Part shown: positions 51,072 through 59,818 of the stretch, piece after piece | Position numbering within the stretch: position 1 is the first letter of the stretch | Layout of the letters: every line of letters starts with the position of its first letter | Assembly (NCBI GenBank): GCA_030530205.1 | Contig: JAUMVK010000002.1 | Span: 179,481-243,480 of the forward strand | From: RGIG3701 sp030530205 | Lineage (GTDB): Bacteria; Planctomycetota; Planctomycetia; Pirellulales; Thermoguttaceae | Reading direction: 5' to 3' | DNA: 64,000 nt | The notes under the pieces: model-generated | Told to the model about the DNA's origin: nothing | Seen by the model: only the letters and a program-made list of their open reading frames with translations | Database searches by the model: none | Made by a program: the position numbers and the translations under genes

Positions 51072-53230
51072 GCTATAGCTTTCCTAAGTTTTTCAGCCCA
51101 TTCGTTTACTTTTTCCCGGTCATCAAACCAGTACTCTTTCAGCAACGGAATGATTGCATATTCAACAATATCTGATAATATCTGATCATTCACCTCTTCC
51201 AAACAGAAGTAGCTATGGCCGATACAGAATCCTTCACCGAGAGATTCAGCGATATTATCATTCAGATCCTCCACACACTGAATCAAGCTATTAAATTGGG
51301 GACTCTTTAAACTATCACGATATTTCATAAAACCATCGGTTTTAAAACCTGGTTGCATTTCGTAGAATGCAAAACGCCGACGTAGAGCATAGTCCAATAT
51401 CGCTAAACTACGATCAGCGGTGTTCATTGTACCAATGATATAGACATTCTCCGGAACAGAGAATTGCTCGTTAGAATAGAGTAACTGAAGTTTAACAGAA
51501 CTGCGTTTGTCTTTCTCAATTAACATCAACAATTCACCAAAAATCTTACTCAGATTTCCACGGTTGATTTCGTCGATGATAAAAAAGTAGTCATTGTCGC
51601 TATCAATTTCCGCCTTCTTACAGAATTTATAGAATGTACCAGGATCACGTTGAAAACCCCCACTCTCCACGGGGCGAAAACCCATAATAAAATCCTCATA
51701 TGAATAGCTCTGATGGAATTGGACCATCATAACCCTTTCTTGGTCTTTTACTCCCATTATGGAGTATGCCAAGCGTTTTGCCACAAAGGTCTTTCCTACT
51801 CCCGGAGCACCTTGGAGGATCACGTTTTTCTGTCTCTCAACAAGATGTCTCAACGTTTTATAGCCATCTTCATCCATATAGACATCCTTCAAGAATTTCT
51901 CCTTGCTGTAGGAGGGATATGGGACTTCTTCCTCTTCAACATCATCAATTTCATCGCTTTCGAAGAATGTTTTCAGCTTCTCAACGATGTCAGGAAAGTC
52001 AGTTAAATCGGTGAGAGTCTTCATAGCAGCTTGACCAGGATACGGCCATTCGCCTTTATGTGTCCAGTTGACCTCACGAACATTCTTGTTGTCATCACGA
52101 GAGTCGTCAAACTCATAATCAGATTCAACAATTCCACGTCCAATGATCGTACTCCGGCCCTTTTTTGCAAATACGATATCACCAGGCTTCATCTCATTTG
52201 CAAATTGCCAGGTTGCGTGAGCAGCGTTCTTATATTGCCTTTCAGAGTCAATATTCTCCTTCATGGCTTGCTTCATTTCAGTCTTGGATTTATACTGGCT
52301 CAGATCGCCGATTTCATCCCAACCTATGGCCATGAATCCTCTGTTATAGCATTCATCCCAGATACCAGCACCTTCACCAGGTGAATAAATCCAGTAGTGC
52401 GGCGTCTCTACATCCTCATCAGCCATAGCTGTACCTTTTGTTTCATTTCCCTGAGCCTTTTCCTGATCCAACTTCTTATCTATTTCTTTTGAATAGCACC
52501 ATGCCTCTGCGCTTAATTCTATAAAGTTTTCCTGCTTACATCTACCACTTTGCAAATAGTCCCGTATTTTCTCAGTAATATCAAAATACGTTGAAGCGGT
52601 AATCTTTGCATCAATCGTAGGAAGCATCTTTACAAATGAAGATGGCATCTTGCCAGAGTCATAAATATACCATCTATTCCGCGAATCCAGATTCAAAAAA
52701 ACATTCGGTGCAATCCAGTACAATCCCATTGTAATCTTACTGGTTCCGTTGTACTTCTTATTGATAGTAAGCTCGAAAAATTTAGACACGGCATCTCTTC
52801 GATCTGCTGTAGGAGATGTGGCATAAGACAATGCGGATTCAAACAAGCCCCAAAGGTTATCGATGTCACTATCTCCACGTTCTCCAAAAAATTGATAGAA
52901 TGTTGCGCTCAGATTATTTAATACCGGAATGCCTGAGAAGGATGAAGAGATCTGCGCGGTAATGCCAAAAAGATTTTTGACTGCATTGACAATCTTTACC
53001 CGCTTATCATTCATTCTGGATTTGTTGAATAATCCAAAAAAAGTAAATGGATCAATGTCGATGAGGGGATAGCCCTTTTTTTCAAGTGTGGGCATATCAA
53101 TCCCCGTATCCAAGAAAATCTGCTCCACCTTTTTGACCAGTTCTTTCCGATTATTCTTATAGGCAAGCAGCTTTTCAGCCAGTTCCTTGTAAAAATCCAC
53201 CCAATCGAATGGGTTCTTTGTTTGTGACAT
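51068..53230 (-). CDS. mcrB: McrB-type GTPase with N-terminal EVE modified-base reader
   Basis: 720 residues; AAAGGAGG upstream. Residues 1-260 form a helical domain unlike known DNA-binding heads. Residues 278-425 form an EVE/PUA-like domain ('HYWIYSPGEGAGIWDECYNR', 'AIGWDEIGDL', 'MKPGDIVFAKKGRSTIIGRG') that binds modified cytosine in relatives. Residues 465-700 are the AAA+ GTPase: Walker A 'GAPGVGKTF' near 474-482, Walker B 'FFIIDEINRGN', and the McrB-specific 'GTMNTADRSLAILDYALRRR'. Recognises modified phage DNA and drives McrC. Confidence 0.85.
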   Translation of the reverse strand: MSQTKNPFDWVDFYKELAEKLLAYKNNRKELVKKVEQIFLDTGIDMPTLEKKGYPLIDIDPFTFFGLFNKSRMNDKRVKIVNAVKNLFGITAQISSSFSGIPVLNNLSATFYQFFGERGDSDIDNLWGLFESALSYATSPTADRRDAVSKFFELTINKKYNGTSKITMGLYWIAPNVFLNLDSRNRWYIYDSGKMPSSFVKMLPTIDAKITASTYFDITEKIRDYLQSGRCKQENFIELSAEAWCYSKEIDKKLDQEKAQGNETKGTAMADEDVETPHYWIYSPGEGAGIWDECYNRGFMAIGWDEIGDLSQYKSKTEMKQAMKENIDSERQYKNAAHATWQFANEMKPGDIVFAKKGRSTIIGRGIVESDYEFDDSRDDNKNVREVNWTHKGEWPYPGQAAMKTLTDLTDFPDIVEKLKTFFESDEIDDVEEEEVPYPSYSKEKFLKDVYMDEDGYKTLRHLVERQKNVILQGAPGVGKTFVAKRLAYSIMGVKDQERVMMVQFHQSYSYEDFIMGFRPVESGGFQRDPGTFYKFCKKAEIDSDNDYFFIIDEINRGNLSKIFGELLMLIEKDKRSSVKLQLLYSNEQFSVPENVYIIGTMNTADRSLAILDYALRRRFAFYEMQPGFKTDGFMKYRDSLKSPQFNSLIQCVEDLNDNIAESLGEGFCIGHSYFCLEEVNDQILSDIVEYAIIPLLKEYWFDDREKVNEWAEKLRKAIA

Positions 53231-53373
53231 CTTATTCCTCCTTTTATTTCAATACCTTGACGACACTTTCGGCGGCTTCGTGAATACAAAATTGCAACCA
53301 GGAATCAAAACAGAAATCAATGACCCCCCAAAAGTCGTACAGGCAACCCCATTCCAATATAAAAATATAACAT

Positions 53374-53401
53374 ATTATAGTAACACAGCAATGAAGAACA
53401 A
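53374..53401 (-). promoter_or_regulatory. Promoter of the mcrB-mcrC-SNF2 operon
   Basis: On the minus strand: TTGTTC (53401-53396), 16-base spacer, TATAAT (53379-53374). About 140 bases of leader before mcrB. Confidence 0.5.
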
Positions 53402-53774
53402 ACAAGGGGGGAGGGAAGGAAATATTCCAAAAAAAGAGTAGAATCCTTGGGACAATTGCAGTGCGGTTACACATTAGAATTCAAACAGAGACAAACTTTG
53501 CTTGGATTTAAAGACTAATCATTCGTAATCCATCTTTTCAACGTTCTGTTTAATTGTGTTCCATGAGAAGGAAGTTTTTGCTGATTGGTCTGAATTCCCG
53601 CTTTTTCTCCATTAAGACATCTCCTTTTATCCTATTCATTTCTGGGGAAATATCAAAAGAAATAGAGGTTACTTTTAATTGGAAGTGTTACTTTCCCAGG
53701 ATTTACAACAATTTTCAGTCTTGAAAAACATCCGAAATGGCTGGTTCATCCTGGGTGTTTTTTTATTTGCCCCC
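53402..53774. other. Divergent intergenic region
   Basis: Between the mcrB and hsdM promoters. T-rich; no gene. A weak stem (AACATCC/GGGTGTT) with a T-run lies near 53726-53762 but has no gene before it. Confidence 0.4.
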
Positions 53775-53803
53775 TTGAATATTTGCTAAAAGAGTATTAT
53801 AAT
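53775..53803 (+). promoter_or_regulatory. Promoter of the type I restriction-modification locus
   Basis: TTGAAT (53775-53780), 17-base spacer, TATAAT (53798-53803), 42 bases before hsdM. Confidence 0.6.
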
Positions 53804-53844
53804 ACACTTTTTGAATGTAAATTCTTTCCATCGCGAGACAAATC

Positions 53845-55341
53845 ATGAGCAATACAAGCGAAATCGGCTTTGAGAAAAAACTCTGGGATGCGGCCTGCGT
53901 GCTGCGTGGCAATTTGGATGCTTCCGAGTATAAATCGGTGGTGCTGGGGCTGATTTTCCTGAAATACATCTCCGACAGCTTTGAAGAACGCTATAATGAA
54001 CTTCTGGCTGAAGGTGAAGGCTGGGAAGAGGAGATTGAAGAGTATACGGCCGAAAATATCTTTTTCGTGCCGGAGAATGCCCGATGGAAAGTCATCCGGG
54101 AGGCAGCTCATACTCCAGAAATCGGTCTTGTCATCGATTCTGCCATGCGCAGTATCGAAAAGGAAAATCACAGGCTGAAAGACATTCTTCCCAAAAACTT
54201 CGCACGGCCGGAGCTGGATAAACGCCGCCTTGGGAATGTGGTGGATCTTTTCACCAACATTCAAATGGTAGAGCATGGAAACCGCAAGGACCTTTTGGGA
54301 CGCTGTTACGAGTACTGCCTCTCGAAATTTGCCGAGCAGGAAGGAAAGAACGCGGGAGAGTTTTACACGCCGTCCTGCGTCGTGCGCACTCTCGTTGAGG
54401 TACTCGAGCCGTTTGACGGGCGGGTCTATGATCCTTGCTGCGGGTCGGGTGGAATGTTCGTTCAGTCGGCGAAATTCATTGAAAATCACGGTGGGAACCT
54501 TCAGAGCATCTCCGTTTACGGTCAGGATTCCAACCCGACGACCTGGAAAATGGCGCAGATGAATCTTGCGATCCGTCGGATTGATGCCAATTTGGGGCAG
54601 TTTAACGCCGATACATTTTTCAATGACTGCCACCCGCAGCTGAAGGCTGACTACATCATGGCCAACCCACCCTTTAACCTTTCGGACTGGGGAGCGGACA
54701 AACTCCGGGATGACGTCCGCTGGAAGTATGGCCTCCCTCCGGCAGGAAACGCGAACTTTGCCTGGCTTCAGCACATGATCTGGCACCTGGCCCCAAACGG
54801 ACGAATCGGGATGGTACTGGCAAACGGCTCGCTTTCTTCACAGTCTGGCGGTGAAGGGGAGATTCGCAAAAACATCATTGAGGACGACCTTGTGGACTGC
54901 ATCGTCGCGATGCCCACGCAGCTTTTCTACACGACTCAAATCCCGGTTTCGCTCTGGTTCCTCGCCAAAAATAAAAAACGGAAGGGTGAAACGCTTTTCA
55001 TCGACGCCCGCAAACTGGGGACGATGGTTTCTCGCAAGAATCGGGAGCTGACGGACGCGGACATTCAAAAAATCGCCGACACTTATCAGGCTTACAATGC
55101 AGGAAAACTGGAAGATGTCAAGGGATTCTGCGCAGTAACTTCCACTTCAGAAATCGCGCGGCAGGACTACATTCTCACCCCTGGCCGATACGTCGGTATC
55201 GAGGAACAGGAAGACGATGACGAGCCGTTTGATGAAAAGATGGCAAGGCTGACAGATGAACTCGCCGGCCTGTTTGAAAAATCCCATCAACTTGAGGAAG
55301 AAATTCGTGAGAAACTTGGCAAAATTGGGTGGAAGGTGTGA
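53845..55341 (+). CDS. hsdM: Type I restriction-modification DNA adenine methylase subunit
   Basis: 498 residues. N-terminal HsdM_N ('FEKKLWDAACVLRGNLDASE' opening), then the N6-adenine methylase: 'GEFYTPSCVVRTLVEVL', motif I 'VYDPCCGSGGMFVQ' near 193-206, and motif IV 'IMANPPFNLSDWG' near 272-284 with the NPPF catalytic tetrapeptide. Ends in a coiled-coil-like Glu-rich tail that contacts HsdS. Forms M2S. Followed by an unknown gene and then hsdS, all plus strand. Confidence 0.92.
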   Translation: MSNTSEIGFEKKLWDAACVLRGNLDASEYKSVVLGLIFLKYISDSFEERYNELLAEGEGWEEEIEEYTAENIFFVPENARWKVIREAAHTPEIGLVIDSAMRSIEKENHRLKDILPKNFARPELDKRRLGNVVDLFTNIQMVEHGNRKDLLGRCYEYCLSKFAEQEGKNAGEFYTPSCVVRTLVEVLEPFDGRVYDPCCGSGGMFVQSAKFIENHGGNLQSISVYGQDSNPTTWKMAQMNLAIRRIDANLGQFNADTFFNDCHPQLKADYIMANPPFNLSDWGADKLRDDVRWKYGLPPAGNANFAWLQHMIWHLAPNGRIGMVLANGSLSSQSGGEGEIRKNIIEDDLVDCIVAMPTQLFYTTQIPVSLWFLAKNKKRKGETLFIDARKLGTMVSRKNRELTDADIQKIADTYQAYNAGKLEDVKGFCAVTSTSEIARQDYILTPGRYVGIEEQEDDDEPFDEKMARLTDELAGLFEKSHQLEEEIREKLGKIGWKV

Positions 55342-55396
55342 CTATCAAGATAAGGCAGAAGTAACAATACTACAATTTAGCAAGTAGGAGAGTCAA

Positions 55397-56341
55397 ATGG
55401 ATAATAATCTTCAACAAATTTCAGGCACAGAAGATTCACAAGATGATTTCTTGGTATTAAAATTTGTTCTTTTTAATGAAAAAGAACATGCAGTTCAGGC
55501 AGAAGTTGTAGCTAAAATGTTAGATGCTATGATTCTTCTTGCCAATGAAGCTGTAGTTCAGCAAGGACATAGTGATACACCTCTAGTAAAAGTTGAGGCC
55601 ATCCAAAAAGGTAGTCTTGAAATTCTTTTAAGTATTACTCAAGCAGTAATCAGCATAATTCCTACTTTCATTACAACTGCAAATGATATTTGGCAATTTA
55701 TTAAAAATTGGTTAGAGTTTCGATTGACGATGAATAATCCTTCTCAAAAATTAGAAAAATTAGAAGATGTAACCCAGACAGGAAAGGCAGAATCTTCTAC
55801 GATAATAAATTGTAATTACTTTATTAATAATGGCGATATCTCAATAAATAATGGAATTAAAGAAGGATTTAGTGCTGCAGAAAAAGACCCAGGCTTAAAA
55901 TCTATTAGATTTTGTAAACAATCATCTCCTCAAGATTGTGTTGAAGTACCAAGAGAGGACTTTCATATATTTACCAAAGATATATCTTGCGATACAAAAA
56001 TACGTGAAAAAATAATAGAGACAGAATTAAAACTCCGTACAGTTAATTTTGATGGGGGGAAATGGAAAGCTATATGTCAATCTGAAAATATCAGTGTGAT
56101 GATTCAAGACCAAGAGTTTTTAAACCAAGTCAATAACGGTCTCATTTCGTTTCAATCAACAACGACTTTAGATGTTACAATGAAGATTGTTCAAAAATAC
56201 GACCCCAATATGGATGAATACATAACTGATAAAACCCAATATACCGTTATAAAAGTCAAAACTCCTCACCCTAAAAAAAACTCAAAGAATATCGCTCAGT
56301 ATCAAAACAAAGATCAGATGAAAATTTCATTTGAGGAATAA
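55397..56341 (+). CDS. Unknown protein encoded between hsdM and hsdS
   Basis: 314 residues; TAGGAGAG precedes the ATG. Not recognised. Residues 45-80 are amphipathic, residues 74-108 hydrophobic ('LEILLSITQAVISIIPTFIT'), then an Asn/Ile-rich block ('IINCNYFINNGDISINNGIK') and a beta-rich C-terminal half with alternating charge. No nuclease or methylase motif. Base composition is more AT-rich than hsdM and hsdR, suggesting later insertion. The position suggests an accessory or control protein, or an independent defence gene. Confidence 0.55.
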   Translation: MDNNLQQISGTEDSQDDFLVLKFVLFNEKEHAVQAEVVAKMLDAMILLANEAVVQQGHSDTPLVKVEAIQKGSLEILLSITQAVISIIPTFITTANDIWQFIKNWLEFRLTMNNPSQKLEKLEDVTQTGKAESSTIINCNYFINNGDISINNGIKEGFSAAEKDPGLKSIRFCKQSSPQDCVEVPREDFHIFTKDISCDTKIREKIIETELKLRTVNFDGGKWKAICQSENISVMIQDQEFLNQVNNGLISFQSTTTLDVTMKIVQKYDPNMDEYITDKTQYTVIKVKTPHPKKNSKNIAQYQNKDQMKISFEE

Positions 56342-56342
56342 T

Positions 56343-57449
56343 ATGAAAAAGTTTGAAAAAGTGGCTTTATCAGCATTTATCGATTTTAAAAATGGAAAAA
56401 AACGTCCCAGTGCTAATGGAGTCATTCCTGTGTACGGTGGCAATGGTATATTAAGCTATACCACTCAGTCAAACTATGAAAACACTGTTATTATTGGACG
56501 TGTAGGGGCATATTGTGGTAGTGTTTATTATTCACCTAATCGATGTTGGGTTTCAGATAATGCTATTGCTGCTATTAGTAAAGAAAACTCAAATATCGTT
56601 TTTGTTTATTATTTACTCAAAGATTTGAGATTGAATAATTATCACATTGGAACAAGTCAACCCCTATTAACTCAAGAAACTCTTAAACAAATAGAAGTGT
56701 GTTTACCACCACTCTTCGTTCAAAACAAAATCGCAGAGATTTTAGGAGTATTTGATAGAAAAATACAAATTAATAAGGAGGTAAACGATAATTTAGCTCA
56801 ACAAGCACAGGCTGTATTTACAAACATGTTTACCAATTGTAAATCCGTAACTCCTGCCACGATTGCTGAGGTTTCACTGAACGTCACAGATGGTGTCCAT
56901 AGTACTGTCCAAGACGATCCTGAAGGCCAATATCTTCTTTTAAGTTGTAAGAATATCAAAGGTGGATCTTTAAATATTGGTCCTTCAGAACGTAAGATAA
57001 GTTCAGCAACCTTTGAAAAACTGCGCCGTCGAACAAAATTGGCTAAAGGTGATGTACTCATCTCATCTGTTGGAACAGTCGGTGAATTATTGCTTCTCAA
57101 TACGGAACCCTCTAATTATGAATTTCAGCGAAGTGTGGCCATTGTTAAACCCAATCAAAAGATTGTAAGTTCCCCATACTTATATGAATCTCTTGTTGCT
57201 CAAAAAGCCAAGCTTGTAAATACTGCTCATGGAGCAGTTCAGCAGTGCTTGTTTATCTCAGATATTGCAGGCTTTCCTATAGGAATTCCATGTACTAATG
57301 ATCTTCGAACATTTGATGATTTGGTTATGCCAATGTTCAACGAAATTTCAGCTAATGAATTTGAAAACACAAGGCTTACAACATTACGAGATACTTTATT
57401 ACCCAAACTCCTATCCGGAGAACTCGATGTTTCCGACCTTGATATTTAA
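56343..57449 (+). CDS. hsdS: Type I specificity subunit, currently complete (hsdS1)
   Basis: 368 residues; GAGGAA before ATG 56343, one base after the preceding stop. Two target recognition domains: TRD1 residues 1-125, first conserved region 'LPPLFVQNKIAEILGVFDRK', then NDNLAQQAQAVF at the joint, TRD2 to about 330, and a closing conserved end 'LRDTLLPKLLSGELDVSDLD'. The joint codons contain the AAACGATAATTTAGC site at 56783, and its inverse follows the stop at 57452. Sets the DNA target of the HsdM/HsdR complex. Confidence 0.88.
   Translation: MKKFEKVALSAFIDFKNGKKRPSANGVIPVYGGNGILSYTTQSNYENTVIIGRVGAYCGSVYYSPNRCWVSDNAIAAISKENSNIVFVYYLLKDLRLNNYHIGTSQPLLTQETLKQIEVCLPPLFVQNKIAEILGVFDRKIQINKEVNDNLAQQAQAVFTNMFTNCKSVTPATIAEVSLNVTDGVHSTVQDDPEGQYLLLSCKNIKGGSLNIGPSERKISSATFEKLRRRTKLAKGDVLISSVGTVGELLLLNTEPSNYEFQRSVAIVKPNQKIVSSPYLYESLVAQKAKLVNTAHGAVQQCLFISDIAGFPIGIPCTNDLRTFDDLVMPMFNEISANEFENTRLTTLRDTLLPKLLSGELDVSDLDI
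56783..56797 (+). repeat. Inversion site 1 (AAACGATAATTTAGC)
   Basis: Inside hsdS1 at the NDNLA joint between TRD1 and TRD2. Forward orientation. Inverse copies at 57452 and 59782. Confidence 0.7.
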
Positions 57450-57451
57450 CC

Positions 57452-57466
57452 GCTAAATTATCGTTT
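57452..57466 (-). repeat. Inversion site 2, after hsdS1 stop
   Basis: Exact inverse of site 1. The identity with the region around site 3 continues through the last codons of the hsdS cassette (about 49 bp). Confidence 0.7.
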
Positions 57467-57564
57467 AACAAATACCATCAACTCTCACCAACGGCGAGAG
57501 TCAAACCAATGGAACTGCCGTTGATGTCGTTCTCTGGAAATACTTACATGGAAGGAGAAATGAC

Positions 57565-58551
57565 ATGAAAAAGGAACTAATGATGGAGGTAATGCAGCAA
57601 ATGTTGCCTTGCCTTGACAATGTACAGCTGAAACAGCTAAAACAGGTAATGGAGGGAATCCTCTTTCACTACGAAGTTACCAAGACGGAAGTCAAGCCGG
57701 AAAAGGACGATAGTAATGACCTTATCGCGGTATTTATTGCCGCCAAGCGGATTGAAGGTTGTTCGGAGAAAACGCTGAAGTATTACCAGACGACAATCGA
57801 GGCAATGGTTTCAGCTTTAGGTAAAAATGTCCGACATATTCTTACAGAGGATTTACGGACATACCTTACCGAATATCAAAGCAGGAATCAGTCAAGTCGG
57901 GTAACGATTGACAATATCCGCCGAATCCTGTCCAGCTTCTTTTCGTGGCTGGAGGATGAGGATTACATCATCAAAAGCCCTGTACGCCGGATTCACAAGG
58001 TGAAAACATCAAGCAATATCAAGGAGACGTATTCCGACGAGGACCTTGAAAAAATGCGTGATAATTGTGAGGAACTGCGCGACCTGGCAATGATCGACAT
58101 GCTGGCCTCAACGGGAATGCGTGTCGGAGAAATGGTACTTCTGAACCGTGAAGACATTGACTTTACGGAACGGGAATGTGTGGTGCTCGGCAAAGGTGAT
58201 AAGGAAAGAATTGTGTACTTCGACGCCAGAGCAAAGCTCCATTTGCAGGAGTATCTCAACAGTCGGACTGATGAAAACCCCGCGTTGTTTGTAACCCTGA
58301 AGGCTCCTCACGAGCGGTTACAGATTGGCGGTATTGAGCATCGGCTCCGGGAGATGGGGAAGCGCTTAAATATGCCGAAAGTACATCCGCACAAGTTCAG
58401 GCGAACGCTGGCAACAATGGCGATCGATAAAGGAATGCCTATTGAGCAGTTACAGCGACTCCTGGGACATCAACGCATTGATACGACCTTGCAGTATGCC
58501 ATGGTTAAACAGAGTAATGTGAAAATGGCGCATAAGAAATATATAGGGTAG
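57565..58551 (+). CDS. Tyrosine recombinase, probable hsdS invertase
   Basis: 328 residues; GGAG before the ATG. N-terminal SAM-like domain ('IAAKRIEGCSEKTLKYYQTT', 'TIDNIRRILSSFFSWLEDED'). The catalytic set is complete: Arg in 'LASTGMRVGEMVLLNRED', Lys in 'VLGKGDKERIVYF', H-x-x-R in 'VHPHKFRRTLAT', and 'LLGHQRIDTTLQYAMV' with His and nucleophile Tyr. XerC/D-like. The gene lies between the two hsdS units whose TRD2 halves are bounded by inverted sites, the usual place of a shufflon-type recombinase. Confidence 0.85.
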   Translation: MKKELMMEVMQQMLPCLDNVQLKQLKQVMEGILFHYEVTKTEVKPEKDDSNDLIAVFIAAKRIEGCSEKTLKYYQTTIEAMVSALGKNVRHILTEDLRTYLTEYQSRNQSSRVTIDNIRRILSSFFSWLEDEDYIIKSPVRRIHKVKTSSNIKETYSDEDLEKMRDNCEELRDLAMIDMLASTGMRVGEMVLLNREDIDFTERECVVLGKGDKERIVYFDARAKLHLQEYLNSRTDENPALFVTLKAPHERLQIGGIEHRLREMGKRLNMPKVHPHKFRRTLATMAIDKGMPIEQLQRLLGHQRIDTTLQYAMVKQSNVKMAHKKYIG

Positions 58552-58564
58552 ATGGAGACCACTA

Positions 58565-59161
58565 ATGAACATTTGGACAGATTTTCCTAAAATTCCACTT
58601 CCGCAGTTGCTTTCATTTGTTGTTGATAATAGAGGGAAAAGTGTCCCTCTTTCAGATGGAGGCAATCACGTTTTGATTGCTACGAACTGCATACGCAACG
58701 AAAATTTGTATCCTTCCTACGAAAAGATCCGCTGGCTATCCCAAGACACATACGACAATTGGTTCCGTGCGCATCCAGTTCCGGGTGACATTTTGTTTGT
58801 GTGTAAAGGAACACCGGGCAGAGTATGTATGGTACCGGACCCTATCGATTTTTGTATAGCACAAGATATGGTTGCTCTTCGAACTGATGATACTAAAGTT
58901 TACAACCGATATCTTTTGGCCATACTACGTAGCAGGCCGATTCAAAAGCAAATTACGAATACAAGTGTGGGAGATGTAATTCCTCATTTTAAAAAGCAGT
59001 TCTTTGATCAACTGCTCATCCCAATACCACCTCTGGAGGTACAAAGAAAAATCGGAGATATTTACTTTGACTTTTCACTGAAGATTGAAAAGAACAAGCA
59101 AATAAACGATAATTTAGCGGTTAAATATCAAGGTCGGAAACGTCGAGTTCGCCGGACATAA
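58565..59161 (+). CDS. Second hsdS, 5' half (TRD1b), currently truncated
   Basis: 198 codons; GGAG upstream. A complete TRD1 ('LPQLLSFVVDNRGKSVPL', 'FRAHPVPGDILFVCKGTPGR') and the conserved helix up to 'NKQINDNLA', after which the frame enters the inverted cassette and ends in an unrelated basic tail (KYQGRKRRVRRT). In the opposite orientation of the 59104-59794 segment it would continue in frame into TRD2b. As it stands it could make a half-subunit. Confidence 0.8.
   Translation: MNIWTDFPKIPLPQLLSFVVDNRGKSVPLSDGGNHVLIATNCIRNENLYPSYEKIRWLSQDTYDNWFRAHPVPGDILFVCKGTPGRVCMVPDPIDFCIAQDMVALRTDDTKVYNRYLLAILRSRPIQKQITNTSVGDVIPHFKKQFFDQLLIPIPPLEVQRKIGDIYFDFSLKIEKNKQINDNLAVKYQGRKRRVRRT
59104..59118 (+). 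repeat. Inversion site 3
   Basis: AAACGATAATTTAGC at the NDNLA joint of hsdS2, forward orientation. Confidence 0.7.
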
Positions 59162-59794
59162 GTTTCGGAAGAATCGTATCCCGGATTTCGGATAGTTTAT
59201 GCGATTCACGTGTGAGATTCTGCATCTGCCTAAATATAGGCTTTACAATGGAATCAAAGTGTTGGAGTGTTCCTTTTTCTGGAAATACTGTCGGGTATGA
59301 TTTAAGTATATCCGTTTTAAGGTTATTAAACACGCTTCCGTTACTGAGATTAACAAGTTGCTGTCGGATGTACATAAAATACAAATACAAATATTCATTG
59401 GAAAACATTGATTCAGGGAAATAAAGCCAACCGTCATGAATACAGCTGTCGACATCAAGGATTTTCGGAATACCAGGGGTTGCACTATTGGAAAGGACAA
59501 GCGATCCCGCTTTAAGATATACAGTTTTTCGCAACCCTTCTTCGATAATGTGATCTTTAATGTCGATTACAAACGGAGTTTGAAGGCTTGTTACATCGGA
59601 TATTTTAAGCCATCTAAGTCCCGAATTGGAAAGATACTTTTGAATAGGTCTGGGAGAGCCTCCACGTTTGATTTCGGTAAAGTCACCCAATTTACCACGG
59701 ATCCATGAAGATGGTATAACCCCATCCCAAGGATCATAATCGAGAAACCAAGACTTGAATAGAGCCGTAGTTTGTTTATGTAAATTATCGTTTA
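59121..59794 (-). pseudogene. Silent inverted hsdS TRD2b cassette
   Basis: Open on the minus strand from site 4 to the stop at 59121, without its own proper start: 'NDNLHKQTTALFKSWFLDYD' then 'GDFTEIKRGGSPRPIQKYLS' and the end 'IRDTILPKLMSGELDVSDLD'. It is the TRD2 plus C-terminal conserved part of a specificity subunit, reversed relative to hsdS2. Inversion would fuse it in frame to TRD1b or, using sites 1 and 4, to TRD1a. Confidence 0.8.
59782..59794 (-). repeat. Inversion site 4
   Basis: TAAATTATCGTTT, the inverse of the 13-base core AAACGATAATTTA; the last two bases of the longer site differ. Confidence 0.65.
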
Positions 59795-59818
59795 ATTGTT
59801 TTTTTAAAGGAGAGAACC

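Noticed and set aside
45184..53230. DISARM-type assignment because of the SNF2 helicase
   Set aside because: No DrmA, DrmB, DrmC or system methylase nearby; the operon partners are McrB and McrC.
53797..54786. 329-codon frame antisense to hsdM
   Set aside because: Overlaps all methylase motifs in the sense direction and crosses the hsdM promoter.
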